DNA of 64,000 bases from Alloprevotella rava (lineage in GTDB: Bacteria; Bacteroidota; Bacteroidia; Bacteroidales; Bacteroidaceae). The notes below the pieces were generated by a model, which worked only from the letters and a program-made list of their open reading frames with translations, was not told where the DNA came from and ran no database searches. Both the position numbers and the translations under genes were made by a program. The DNA lies in contig NZ_JACICA010000001.1 in assembly GCF_014195585.1 (NCBI RefSeq), positions 434,001-498,000 of the forward strand. Direction: 5' to 3'. Below are positions 1 through 8,259 of this stretch, one piece after another; positions within the stretch are counted from its first letter, which is position 1; every line of letters starts with the position of its first letter.

Positions 1-28
1 CTGTTGTGGTTACTTACAAATAAATATG

Positions 29-36
29 TAAATTTG
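29..36 (+). promoter_or_regulatory. Bacteroidetes-type -7 promoter box (TAAATTTG)
   Basis: TAAATTTG matches the Bacteroidetes -7 consensus TAnnTTTG. A TTGTGG stretch about 20 nt upstream could be a weak -33 box. It lies 24 nt before the ATG of the PstS-like lipoprotein gene, so that gene may have its own start even if it also belongs to an upstream operon outside the window. Confidence 0.5.
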
Positions 37-60
37 CGGCAAACAAATAAAATTTAGAGA

Positions 61-996
61 ATGAAGAAAATTTTGTTGTTTACTGCTACTCTTCTGCTTT
101 TAGCTTCCTGTGGTGGCAATAAGAAAGCAGATAATAGTTGGCTGACATCTAATGATGTAAAGATAGCAATAGATGAAACCTTTCAACCTATTATGGCAGA
201 ACAGTTGCAGCAGTTTGGTTTGTCTCACGTACAAGCTAATTTGTTGCCCCTGTATTGCAGCGAAGATTCTGCCTTTCGTTTGCTTGTTGATGATAGTTTG
301 CGTTCCATTGTAGTAACTCGCAAATTAACAGAGCGCGAACTTCAGAAAATTCAGCAAGCGGGTCATAGTGCCTCACAATCTATGATTGCCAGTGAGGCTT
401 TTGCGCTTATTATAAATAAGAGTAATCCCGATAGCACCATTCGCCTTAGTGAAGTCAAAAAGATTGTGAGTGGACAGATTACTGATTGGAGCCAGCTTCG
501 TGATAGCCAGAAAAAAGGGAAGTTGAGTCTAGTTTTCGATAATTCAGGTTCAAGTACCGTTCGTTATATGCGCGATAGTCTTTGTGGCGGCAAGGAACTC
601 AAGGGAAATCTTTATGCTCAAGGCAGTAATACGGCAGTTATTGAAGCTGTCAAGGAAAATCCAAATGCAATCGGAGTTGTTGGTACGGACTGGTTGCGCG
701 GAAAGAGCGAGAACGTGTTGCCCAATTTCAACTCTCTCGATGTCAGAGTGATGCTTGTAACTAGATCCGATGAAGAGTACCCACAATTCTATCGTCCTTA
801 CCAATACAACGTTGCTATGGGGCAATACCCACTGGTTCGTTCCGTTTATACCATTACTACTGACCCACGTGATCGTTCTATGCCTAAGCTCCTTTATTTC
901 TGGTTGAAAGGGCAAAAAGGTCAGTTGATCTTCTGCAACAATAGTCAGTTGCTACCCGTTATGCCAGTACAGATTCGCAACGTGAATATTAAGTAA
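61..996 (+). CDS. PstS-like substrate-binding lipoprotein
   Basis: A 311-residue periplasmic-binding-type protein of the PstS/phosphate-binding superfamily. The N-terminus is a lipoprotein signal with lipobox LLASC (Cys17), so it should be anchored to the inner or outer membrane facing the periplasm. The DNSGSSTVRYMRD segment at about residue 160 resembles the Ser/Gly ligand-binding loop of PstS proteins, and NPNAIGVVG is typical of the family's second domain. There are no pst permease or ATPase genes next to it. In Bacteroidales this kind of gene often follows exbB-exbD-tonB, which would lie to the left of the window; that is inferred from family context, not seen. Phosphate as ligand is a guess. 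Confidence 0.75.
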   Translation: MKKILLFTATLLLLASCGGNKKADNSWLTSNDVKIAIDETFQPIMAEQLQQFGLSHVQANLLPLYCSEDSAFRLLVDDSLRSIVVTRKLTERELQKIQQAGHSASQSMIASEAFALIINKSNPDSTIRLSEVKKIVSGQITDWSQLRDSQKKGKLSLVFDNSGSSTVRYMRDSLCGGKELKGNLYAQGSNTAVIEAVKENPNAIGVVGTDWLRGKSENVLPNFNSLDVRVMLVTRSDEEYPQFYRPYQYNVAMGQYPLVRSVYTITTDPRDRSMPKLLYFWLKGQKGQLIFCNNSQLLPVMPVQIRNVNIK

Positions 997-1217
997 AGAT
1001 TTTGTTAAACTATATAAGTGTGCATACTGCTCAATAATCAGTTGATTAACGTTATAAAGTCCAAAAAAACTCTCAAACGTTATCCACTACGAAGATTTTT
1101 ACTATTTTTGCAGTTATATCTTCAGTAAAAAGAAGACAAAGTACATAAAAGATAGTTATTCTTACCGTCTGCAATATAAGGCGGTCTTATTGTGAAACAA
1201 TAAAAATGTTAGATAAT

Positions 1218-2684
1218 ATGAAAAGTAAATTCCTGAAAGGTTTAGCACTCGCAGCGATGCTCTTCGTTGGCGTATCGGCAAGTGCACAGATGGACAAGGG
1301 CTACACAGCTAACCCGCTTAGTGGAGAAATGGCAACTCAGGCACAACAGGTGCTAGATCTTCAGCTTAGCGATCCAGACAAGGCTTTCACTGTATTCCAA
1401 AAAATGATGAGAAGCGTTAAGAACAACAATCAGAAATTGATTGATGTGGGCGACTTCTTTCTCAATGAAAAGATTTATCCGTGCGCCAATATGTGTGCGA
1501 AGCAAATCTATCAGAACGATCCCAAATTTGTTCCCGGCCTTTTCTTTGCAGGTCAGGTAGCTATGCTTCGTAAGGATTATGGTGGTGCCGGTCAGAAGTA
1601 TGACGAGGTTCTCGCTTATGAGCCTAACAATATTACGGCTATGCGTGCCAATGCTTTCGTTTATAAGAACGTAAATCCCGCAGTAGCTATTGAGATGCTC
1701 AATAAGATTAAAGCTCTTGAGCCTAATGATGTTGAGGTTGACAAGCAGTTGGGCGATATCAACTATAATCTTGATAAGTTCAAGGACGCAGTAGCCAGCT
1801 ATAAAGCATATTTTGCGGCCGTAAAACCAGAAAATATCGACGTTCGTGCAGCTGAGAACTATTGCTTGAGCTTGTATTCTACTGCTGAATTCTTCGATTT
1901 GAAAGAAAAAGCAGTACAGTTTGCTCCGCTCGATCCGAATGATATTATCTTCCCTCGTATGCAGTTTTTTGCTGATGTAAATAACTACGAGCTTGACAAA
2001 GCTAAAGAGAGTATAAAGTATATCACAGAGAAACGCTTCGCTGATTCTCTCTACATTTCTCTTGACTACGAATACGCAGCAAACTATGCTTCAGAGAACA
2101 GCGATCTTCCTACTGCTATCACAAACTATAAGAAAGCTATCGAAAAAGATTCAGCGAAGGCAACCAGTTATAAGGAATTAGCAATGCTCTACCGTCGTAA
2201 TCATCAGCCTGAAGAAGCTCTTGGTATCTTCCAGAAATATCTGAGTATTCTTGGTGATAAAGCACAAATGACAGATAGCTTCCGCCTTGGCGAAATCTAT
2301 GCTGCTGCAAGCCAAGAGAACTCCCTTAGCCCAGAGAAGAAGGCAGAGTACTTCAAAGCAGGTGACGAACTCTTCCAGACTATTGCAGAACGTACTCCCG
2401 ATAATTATCAAGCTGTGTTGATGCGTGCTCGTATCAATATCACTGATTCAAGCAAACCGCAGGATAAGGTTCGCGAACTCTACGAAGAAGTTCTCCAGCG
2501 CGCAGGTAAGAGTGAAGACGTGAAGAGTGCTCGCACAGAAGCAGATCGTTATCTGATTTTCTATTACATCAACAAGGATATGTTGCAGGATGCACGTCGT
2601 GTTACTAACGACCTCCTTTCTGTTGACCCTGAGAATGCTGTCGCTAAAAATGCTGAAGCTTATCTCAAGCAGCAAGGTGTGTAA
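1218..2684 (+). CDS. Secreted tetratricopeptide repeat protein
   Basis: A protein of about 488 residues with an N-terminal signal peptide (MKSKFLKGLALAAMLFVGVSASAQ-type) followed by repeated helix-turn-helix units resembling TPRs. Visible repeat signatures include YDEVLAYEPNNITAMR and YKKAIEKDSAKATSYKELA, each with the alternating small/aromatic pattern and an (E/D)P or DS turn. TPR proteins are scaffolds; no catalytic motif is visible. An in-frame ATG at 1206 would add four residues before the signal peptide; 1218 is preferred because it gives a normal Lys-rich signal start. It follows the PstS-like gene after 220 nt holding its own TATTTTTG-type promoter (about 1101-1110), and a strong terminator closes the unit. 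Confidence 0.8.
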   Translation: MKSKFLKGLALAAMLFVGVSASAQMDKGYTANPLSGEMATQAQQVLDLQLSDPDKAFTVFQKMMRSVKNNNQKLIDVGDFFLNEKIYPCANMCAKQIYQNDPKFVPGLFFAGQVAMLRKDYGGAGQKYDEVLAYEPNNITAMRANAFVYKNVNPAVAIEMLNKIKALEPNDVEVDKQLGDINYNLDKFKDAVASYKAYFAAVKPENIDVRAAENYCLSLYSTAEFFDLKEKAVQFAPLDPNDIIFPRMQFFADVNNYELDKAKESIKYITEKRFADSLYISLDYEYAANYASENSDLPTAITNYKKAIEKDSAKATSYKELAMLYRRNHQPEEALGIFQKYLSILGDKAQMTDSFRLGEIYAAASQENSLSPEKKAEYFKAGDELFQTIAERTPDNYQAVLMRARINITDSSKPQDKVRELYEEVLQRAGKSEDVKSARTEADRYLIFYYINKDMLQDARRVTNDLLSVDPENAVAKNAEAYLKQQGV

Positions 2685-2718
2685 GTAGCATAACACATCC
2701 TACCGCAATTATACGTTT

Positions 2719-2747
2719 AGCCGCTTCCCTCGGGAGGCGGCTTTTTC
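2719..2747 (+). terminator. Intrinsic terminator after the TPR gene
   Basis: AGCCGC-TTCC-CTC-GGGA-GGCGGCT stem-loop followed directly by TTTTTC. It begins 34 nt after the TPR stop codon. Confidence 0.9.
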
Positions 2748-2915
2748 TATGTGCTGCACAGCTCTGTTTTTATTACCACGTATGAAACCAAGTATCAGTT
2801 ATTGCTGGGCGACTAAAGCCAACTTGATGTTTGTTTACCGTATATTCTGCGGTGAAAGTAGGCTTATAGTAGGGCAGAAAAATTCCATCTTAAAAGAGTA
2901 TTTATTTATTTTTGC

Positions 2916-2923
2916 TAACTTTG
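2916..2923 (+). promoter_or_regulatory. -7 promoter box (TAACTTTG) for psd
   Basis: TAACTTTG followed by CACC matches the Bacteroidetes -7 consensus. It is 56 nt before the psd ATG. No clear TTTG -33 box is seen. Confidence 0.6.
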
Positions 2924-2978
2924 CACCTAAGTTAATGTCCGAATGCGTTATTCGGTCACATTTTAGCTCCCAACCAAT

Positions 2979-3665
2979 ATGAAACATATCAAGACCATTC
3001 GCCTGCACCATGAAGGAAATCCCACGCTCATCGTTGGTTTTTGTATCTTGGCGCTTATCAACGGCCTTCTTTACTACTTTTTGAACGAAACTTCATTAGT
3101 TCCTTTTTACATTTTCCTGACTATAAGCTTCATTGTTTATGGTATTATCATCAATTTCTTCCGATGCCCCATCCGTGTCTTTACGGACGATCCTGAGAAT
3201 AATGTTGTGGCCGGTGCAGACGGAAAAATTGTAGTAGTAGAAGAGGTTGAGGAAAACGAATATTTCCACGATCGCCGCATAATGGTTAGTATCTTTATGT
3301 CACTCTTCAATGTTCATGCCAATTGGTTTCCAGTGCAAGGCATTGTGAAGATGGTGAAGCATCATAATGGCAACTTCTATAAGGCATGGTTGCCAAAGTC
3401 GTCCACAGAAAACGAACGTAGCACCATTGTCATTGAGACACCCGATGGTCAGGAAGTTCTTGTTCGCCAAATAGCAGGTGCTGTAGCCCGTCGCATTGTG
3501 ACCTATGCACACGAAAACGAAGAGTGTTATATTGACGAACACATGGGTTTTATTAAGTTTGGTTCACGCGTTGATGTTTTCCTACCTTTAGGCACTACAA
3601 TCAACGTGGAAGTTGGGCAAACCGTTATGGGTAACCAAACCATTATTGGAAAGCTCAATCCCTAA
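2979..3665 (+). CDS. psd: Phosphatidylserine decarboxylase proenzyme
   Basis: 228 residues, the short class of phosphatidylserine decarboxylase. It converts phosphatidylserine to phosphatidylethanolamine at the inner membrane using a pyruvoyl group made by self-cleavage. The cleavage motif is visible as [10 protein letters not shown] at about residue 195, where Ser becomes the pyruvoyl residue. Two hydrophobic N-terminal segments (about residues 19-36 and 40-62) probably anchor it. The His-rich [10 protein letters not shown] segment is also family-typical. pssA, encoding the preceding step, follows 85 nt downstream, although a strong hairpin lies between the two genes. Confidence 0.92.
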   Translation: MKHIKTIRLHHEGNPTLIVGFCILALINGLLYYFLNETSLVPFYIFLTISFIVYGIIINFFRCPIRVFTDDPENNVVAGADGKIVVVEEVEENEYFHDRRIMVSIFMSLFNVHANWFPVQGIVKMVKHHNGNFYKAWLPKSSTENERSTIVIETPDGQEVLVRQIAGAVARRIVTYAHENEECYIDEHMGFIKFGSRVDVFLPLGTTINVEVGQTVMGNQTIIGKLNP

Positions 3666-3682
3666 GACATATTTATTCTATC

Positions 3683-3718
3683 ATGCAGAAAAGGTTGCAC
3701 AGGCAACCTTTTCTGCAT
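3683..3718 (+). terminator. 16-bp perfect hairpin terminator between psd and pssA
   Basis: Arms ATGCAGAAAAGGTTGC (3683-3698) and GCAACCTTTTCTGCAT (3703-3718) are perfectly complementary around an ACAG loop, followed by CATTTTTATT. This is strong enough to stop most transcription, so pssA may be expressed by readthrough or from a weak promoter at about 3730-3750. Confidence 0.85.
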
Positions 3719-3750
3719 CATTTTTATTCATCATATAGTACAATTAAGAA

Positions 3751-4449
3751 ATGAAGAAGCATATTCCAAACACCATCACTTGTTGCAATCTCATCTCAGG
3801 CTGTATTGCCACTTATTTCGCTTTCAAAGGTGAATATAGCACAGCTCTAACGTTTATCGTTGTTGGTGCAATTTTTGATTTCTTCGATGGCTTTGCCGCG
3901 CGCCTACTGAAAGTCTCCTCCCCCATAGGGAAAGAGCTCGATTCACTTGCCGATGTCATCACTTTTGGCTTTGCTCCAGCAGCTCTTGTATTCTCCACGC
4001 TTAGCTCTTATTTCATGGCCGGAAACGGTGACCTTCTTGTTTACGTTCCCTACTTGGCCTTCCTCATTGCTGCTTTCAGTGCTTTGCGATTAGCTAAGTT
4101 CAATCTTGACGAACGCCAAACTATGGGATTTATCGGACTCCCCACACCTGCCAATGCTCTTTTCTGGGCCACATTTATTGTTACTTTACCCGCTTCGCTC
4201 TCCGCTGAGCCATGGCTTCCCTACGCTTTGATTGTGGGAATCTTTATTAGCTGTTATCTGCTCGTAAGCGAAATACCCATGTTCGCCCTTAAGTTCAAGA
4301 GTTTCGGATGGAAGCACAACGAATTACGCTATGTGTTCATTCTCCTTAGTGCTATTTTGATAGCCATCTTAGGTCTTGCTGCATTTGTGGTTATCATACC
4401 ATTTTATATTATTGTTTCTGTAATAAACAATAAGCTTTCTAAACAGTAG
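3751..4449 (+). CDS. pssA: CDP-diacylglycerol-serine O-phosphatidyltransferase
   Basis: 232 residues, integral membrane CDP-alcohol phosphatidyltransferase. The family motif DG-x2-AR-x8-G-x3-D-x3-D is complete (DGFAARLLKVSSPIG, then ELDSLAD) at about residues 46-68 and provides the metal-binding aspartates. About seven hydrophobic segments follow, ending in a very hydrophobic C-terminal helix. It makes phosphatidylserine from CDP-diacylglycerol and serine, the substrate for the psd product encoded just upstream. Confidence 0.92.
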   Translation: MKKHIPNTITCCNLISGCIATYFAFKGEYSTALTFIVVGAIFDFFDGFAARLLKVSSPIGKELDSLADVITFGFAPAALVFSTLSSYFMAGNGDLLVYVPYLAFLIAAFSALRLAKFNLDERQTMGFIGLPTPANALFWATFIVTLPASLSAEPWLPYALIVGIFISCYLLVSEIPMFALKFKSFGWKHNELRYVFILLSAILIAILGLAAFVVIIPFYIIVSVINNKLSKQ

Positions 4450-4514
4450 AACCTCTTGTTTGGCATACGATTTGCCCTTTTACGACGTCAGATACAACAT
4501 TTAGAAATTAGATT

Positions 4515-4751
4515 ATGACACAACTATTAGGCTGCTTAGGCGCTCTTTTTCTCACTCTCTTTGCTATCGTTCTTTTGCCTGTACTCCGTTTGAGTCATTT
4601 CCTTTTTGGAATGAACAAGCAAGCAGGCCGATTCACAGGAGAGAATACACGCGAAGAGCAGCACACCCATCAGCAAGAATCGCAGCAGAAAGAACAGAAA
4701 ATATATCAGCGAGATGAAGGAGAATACGTTGATTTTGAAGAAATGAAATAA
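4515..4751 (+). CDS. DUF4834 family small membrane protein
   Basis: 78 residues: one N-terminal transmembrane helix (about residues 5-27) and a polar, Gln/Glu-rich tail ending in EYVDFEEMK. The layout and the conserved tail fit the Bacteroidetes family DUF4834. No function is known to me. It is co-directional with pssA (65 nt gap) and a terminator follows, so it is probably the last gene of that unit. Confidence 0.7.
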   Translation: MTQLLGCLGALFLTLFAIVLLPVLRLSHFLFGMNKQAGRFTGENTREEQHTHQQESQQKEQKIYQRDEGEYVDFEEMK

Positions 4752-4782
4752 GTCTTAATCCGACAATTTGGCTAAACTATAA

Positions 4783-4815
4783 TCCCGGGGGATGGAAGTT
4801 CTTCGGGATTCTTTA
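4783..4815 (+). terminator. Intrinsic terminator after DUF4834 gene
   Basis: AATCCCG and CGGGATT arms separated by about 17 nt, followed by CTTTATGCTTG. A moderately stable hairpin located about 30 nt after the stop. Confidence 0.7.
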
Positions 4816-4874
4816 TGCTTGTTTATTAGCAAGTTATAGGTGTGTAAAAATACAATACTTGCGTTTTAAAATAT

Positions 4875-4923
4875 CCTTATTGCGTCAGCTGACATCCTTA
4901 TTGTGTCCGCCGATACAATAAGG
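4875..4923 (+). repeat. Dispersed 21-bp tandem repeat, copy A
   Basis: Two 21-nt units start at 4875 and 4896, each opening with CCTTATTG. The first continues with CGTCAGCTGACA; the second is decayed to TGTCCGCCGATA. The array ends with an inverted CAATAAGG (4916-4923). The same unit occurs at 45472-45550 and 55655-55724. It lies in a gene-free stretch between the DUF4834 terminator and the glycosyltransferase promoter. Confidence 0.85.
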
Positions 4924-5039
4924 GCGTTTTTGAATAGGTATATACCTTTTTTTAGAACCGAAAAATAGGACAATTTCTATCTTTATTTTGAGGGGAGATT
5001 TCTGCAAGCGATAGTGTGGCCGAAAAGGAAGGTAAAAAC

Positions 5040-5071
5040 TTTGTCATGTTTCAATTGTCTTTGTATCTTTG
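5040..5071 (+). promoter_or_regulatory. Textbook Bacteroidetes promoter for the GT2 operon
   Basis: A -33 box TTTG (5040-5043) and a -7 box TATCTTTG (5064-5071) are separated by exactly 20 nt, the ideal Bacteroidetes arrangement. The expected start of transcription, about 7 nt after the -7 box, coincides with the ATG at 5077, so the message should be leaderless or nearly so. Confidence 0.8.
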
Positions 5072-5076
5072 CGTTT

Positions 5077-6165
5077 ATGAAGTATTCGTTCATCATTCCA
5101 GTTTACAACCGTCCTGACGAAGTCGATGAATTGTTGGCTTCGCTCTGCGAACAGACCTTAAAGGATTTTGAAGTCATTGTCGTTGAAGACGGATCCAGCG
5201 TTCCGTGTCACGATGTTGTGGAAAACTATGCGGGACGGCTTGACGTACACTATTTCCTAAAGCCCAATTCTGGTCCAGGCCAGACGCGCAACTATGGCGT
5301 TGAGCGAGCACACGGAGAATATGTACTCATTCTCGACTCTGATGTAGTGCTTCCTGCTGACTATTTATCGGCTGTTGAAACTGAACTCACGCAGCATCCT
5401 TGTGATGCCTTTGGCGGTCCAGATCGTGCCCACGAAAGTTTCAGTCCGATGCAGAAAGCCATCAACTATGCTATGACATCATTCTTCACAACAGGCGGTA
5501 TTCGTGGCGGGAAAAAGAAGATGGACAAGTTCTATCCTCGCTCGTTCAATATGGGCGTACGTACTGATGTTTACCAAAAGCTCGAAGGCTTCAGCAAAAT
5601 GCGCTTCGGAGAAGATATCGACTTTTCCACCCGCATTTTCGAGAATGGTTACAAAGCCCTCCTATTCCCCACGGCATGGGTGTGGCATAAGCGTCGGACC
5701 GATTTGAAGAAGTTTTTCAAACAAGTTCATAATTCAGGTATTGCACGTATCAATCTGACCAAGCGTCACCCTGGTACGCTCAAACTTGTACACCTGCTCC
5801 CCATGGTCTTCACTCTGGGCGTAGGTTTCTTGTTGTTTCTTATCCTGGTGGGCCTTCTCCTCATGGCGTGGGGCGTGCTCGTTTGCCACTCAACGGATTG
5901 TCCCATAGCTGCATCTTTTAGTAATTGCAGCCCTCTTGGCGGGCATCTCGTTTGCTTTGGACTGCTTCCACTCATGCTCTATTCGCTCATCATTTGCGTT
6001 GATTCAACTCTACAAAACAAAAGTTTGGGCGTTGGGCTGCGCTCTATTGCCGCTGCTTTTGTTCAACTCACAGGGTACGGTAGCGGTTTCATTCGTGCCT
6101 GGTGGCAGCGTTGCGTTTTGGGTAGAGGAGAGTTTGAAGCTTTCAAGAAGAATTTTTACAAATAG
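5077..6165 (+). CDS. Family 2 glycosyltransferase with C-terminal membrane domain
   Basis: 362 residues. The N-terminal half is a GT-A fold family 2 glycosyltransferase: SFIIPVYNRPDEVDELL at the start, VVEDGSS nucleotide-binding loop, LDSDV metal-binding DxD-type motif at about residue 91, and the GEDIDFSTRI acceptor/ED motif. The C-terminal third has two or three transmembrane helices. It probably adds a sugar to a lipid-linked or surface glycan on the cytoplasmic face; the sugar is unknown. The open frame extends to 5014, but the promoter boxes lie inside that extension, so ATG 5077 (MKYSFIIPV) is the real start. radC follows 38 nt later. Confidence 0.88.
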   Translation: MKYSFIIPVYNRPDEVDELLASLCEQTLKDFEVIVVEDGSSVPCHDVVENYAGRLDVHYFLKPNSGPGQTRNYGVERAHGEYVLILDSDVVLPADYLSAVETELTQHPCDAFGGPDRAHESFSPMQKAINYAMTSFFTTGGIRGGKKKMDKFYPRSFNMGVRTDVYQKLEGFSKMRFGEDIDFSTRIFENGYKALLFPTAWVWHKRRTDLKKFFKQVHNSGIARINLTKRHPGTLKLVHLLPMVFTLGVGFLLFLILVGLLLMAWGVLVCHSTDCPIAASFSNCSPLGGHLVCFGLLPLMLYSLIICVDSTLQNKSLGVGLRSIAAAFVQLTGYGSGFIRAWWQRCVLGRGEFEAFKKNFYK

Positions 6166-6203
6166 CATATACCGCCTCTTTGGCAGTAGGAATCTAAAGA
6201 CGA

Positions 6204-6968
6204 ATGACTCCCGACATAAGCATCGACATTCACCCCGCAGTGCTTTCCCAAAGCCCGAAGGAGCAGTCTCCTTCTGACAAAGAGCACTCGCTCACTATTC
6301 GGAATTGGGACGAAGCCGACCGACCGCGCGAAAAATTGTCGGCACAAGGTGCTGAGCGCTTGACGCCTGCCGAGCTCCTTGCCATACTCATTGGTAGCGG
6401 TACGCCGCAGGAAAGTGCCGTGAGTCTGATGCAACGCATCATGAAGGATTGCAATGGTAGTCTTCGCAGATTGGGACGTATGTCGATTGCAGAATTGTGT
6501 CGCTACAAAGGAATAGGGGAGGCAAAAGCTATCACCATTCTTGCAGCGTGCGAGTTGGGAAAGCGGAGGGCGCAAGAACCCGCTTCGGCAGATGTGGTAC
6601 TCAATAGTCCTGAGGTGCTCTACGAATACTTCCTTCCGCGTATGGAGGACCTTACCGTGGAAGAGTTCCACATATTGCTACTCCGTCAAAACCTTTCTCT
6701 CATCTCCGATATCTGCATCGGGCGTGGTGGGCTGACGGCCACGGCAGTGGATGTTCGGGTGTTGCTGCGCGAAGCCTTACTGGCTAAGGCAACAGCCATT
6801 GTGATGTGTCACAACCACCCCAGTGGTAGCACAAGCCCGAGCCAGCAAGATGATCTTCTCACAATGAAAGTGAAACGTGCGGCAGAGATGATGGATATTC
6901 GCCTTATCGACCATATCATTATGGGCGACCGCACTTATTTTAGTTACAACCAAGCAGGACGGCTTTAA
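6204..6968 (+). CDS. radC: RadC family JAB/MPN-domain protein
   Basis: 254 residues. N-terminal UPF0758-type helix-hairpin-helix part (LTPAELLAILIGSGT, then YKGIGEAKAITI) and a C-terminal JAB/MPN metalloprotease-like domain with the zinc motif CHNHPSGSTSPSQQD at about residues 202-216. The family is named for DNA repair, but its biochemical role is not settled. It is co-directional with its neighbours with short gaps (38 nt upstream, 28 nt downstream), so it is probably part of a four-gene unit running to the LpxH-like gene. Confidence 0.9.
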   Translation: MTPDISIDIHPAVLSQSPKEQSPSDKEHSLTIRNWDEADRPREKLSAQGAERLTPAELLAILIGSGTPQESAVSLMQRIMKDCNGSLRRLGRMSIAELCRYKGIGEAKAITILAACELGKRRAQEPASADVVLNSPEVLYEYFLPRMEDLTVEEFHILLLRQNLSLISDICIGRGGLTATAVDVRVLLREALLAKATAIVMCHNHPSGSTSPSQQDDLLTMKVKRAAEMMDIRLIDHIIMGDRTYFSYNQAGRL

Positions 6969-6996
6969 GGGCCTTCTGCTCCATATACAGATTATA

Positions 6997-7317
6997 ATGA
7001 CACAAGAAGAAAAGACCAAGATTGAAGAACGTATCGTGGAGGTGCTCAAAACTGTTTACGATCCCGAAATACCCGTAAATATCTACGACCTCGGCCTGAT
7101 ATATCGCATCGATTTGCAGGAAACCGGCCAACTGGATGTGGACATGACATTCACAGCTCCCAGTTGTCCCGCAGCCGACTTTATATTGGAAGATGTCCAT
7201 ACTAAGCTCAATGCCGTTGAGGGCGTGACGCAAGTTCTCGTCAACGTTGTCTTTGAACCAGAATGGGACAGAGACATGATGACGGAAGAGGCAAAACTCG
7301 AATTAGGTTTGATGTAA
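6997..7317 (+). CDS. DUF59/MIP18 family iron-sulfur assembly protein
   Basis: 106 residues, single-domain DUF59 (MIP18/SufT-type) protein. Family signatures are DPEIPVNIYDLGLIYRI at about residues 27-43 and FTAPSCPAADFILEDV with the conserved reactive cysteine. Such proteins help maturation or delivery of iron-sulfur clusters. No suf genes are adjacent, so the exact partner is unknown. Confidence 0.88.
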   Translation: MTQEEKTKIEERIVEVLKTVYDPEIPVNIYDLGLIYRIDLQETGQLDVDMTFTAPSCPAADFILEDVHTKLNAVEGVTQVLVNVVFEPEWDRDMMTEEAKLELGLM

Positions 7318-7328
7318 AATATTGCGAA

Positions 7329-8099
7329 ATGAAGAACGTCTATTTTCTATCTGATGCGCACTTGGGCAGCTGGGCTATACCACACCGCCGTATGCACGAG
7401 CGTCGCATTGTCAACTTTCTCGACTCCATTAAGGATAAAGCCGAGGCGATCTACATCTTAGGCGACCTCTTCGACTTTTGGCACGAATATAAATACGTAG
7501 TGCCCAAAGGTTATACGCGCTTGTTGGGGAAAATTAGTGAACTGACGGATAATGGTGTGGAAGTACATTTCTTCACGGGCAACCACGACTTGTGGGTACA
7601 CAACTACTTTGAAGAAGAATGTGGCATGATTGTTCATCGCGATATTGCTTGTGTGACAGAGATTTGTGGACGTTTGTTCTATCTGGCACATGGTGATGGC
7701 ATTGGCACTTCTGATAGGAAATTTATGATGCTTCGCCGTGTGTTTCACAATAGCCTTTGTCAGCGTCTCTTTGCCAGTGTACATCCCCGTTGGGGTATGT
7801 GGTTTGGCTTGAAATGGGCTGAGCATTCTCGACGGAAACACGAAGTAGAAGGTGGCGAACCTCCTTTCTTTGGTGAGGACAAAGAAGAACTTGTTGTTTT
7901 TGCAAAGAAATATCTGATAACACATCCCAATATCAACTATTTTATCTTTGGGCATCGCCACATAGAATTGGATTTACATCTCCAAAGAGAGTCGCGCCTC
8001 TTCATTCTCGGTGATTGGATTGATAAGTTTACCTACGCCGTTTTTGATGGAGAGCACATCTTCATGGAGAACTTTATAGAAGGCGAAACCAACCCATAA
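7329..8099 (+). CDS. lpxH: UDP-2,3-diacylglucosamine diphosphatase (LpxH-like)
   Basis: 256 residues, calcineurin-like metallophosphoesterase. All metal-binding motifs are present in order: SDAHLGSW, GDLFDFW, TGNHDLW, LAHGDGIG and FGHRHIELD. This set, with the aromatic after GDLFD, fits the LpxH group, which hydrolyses UDP-2,3-diacylglucosamine to lipid X in lipid A synthesis. ATG 7329 (MKNVYFLSDAH) is chosen over in-frame upstream codons because it starts the first beta strand and lies just after the DUF59 stop. A bidirectional terminator follows. Confidence 0.85.
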   Translation: MKNVYFLSDAHLGSWAIPHRRMHERRIVNFLDSIKDKAEAIYILGDLFDFWHEYKYVVPKGYTRLLGKISELTDNGVEVHFFTGNHDLWVHNYFEEECGMIVHRDIACVTEICGRLFYLAHGDGIGTSDRKFMMLRRVFHNSLCQRLFASVHPRWGMWFGLKWAEHSRRKHEVEGGEPPFFGEDKEELVVFAKKYLITHPNINYFIFGHRHIELDLHLQRESRLFILGDWIDKFTYAVFDGEHIFMENFIEGETNP

Positions 8100-8147
8100 A
8101 ACCTATAAGACACGTTTACTGCTATCCGTGTTTTTCTCCCATAACAA

Positions 8148-8184
8148 AAGCGAAGTCTAAGGTCTATTCCCTCCGACTTCGCTT
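8148..8184. terminator. Bidirectional terminator between converging genes
   Basis: AAGCGAAGTC (8148-8157) pairs with GACTTCGCTT (8175-8184). A GTTTTG tract follows on the plus strand and a TTTGTTAT tract on the minus strand. It sits between the converging LpxH-like and LRR genes. Confidence 0.8.
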
Positions 8185-8259
8185 GTTTTGTTATATGATT
8201 CCTACTTGTCTTATTTTGTATGTGTAAAGGTTGTGCAATTTCCAATAGGAGGATTTTGA

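Noticed and set aside
2749-2982. 77-codon frame between the TPR gene and psd
   Set aside because: It starts right after a terminator and contains the psd promoter; its composition looks random.
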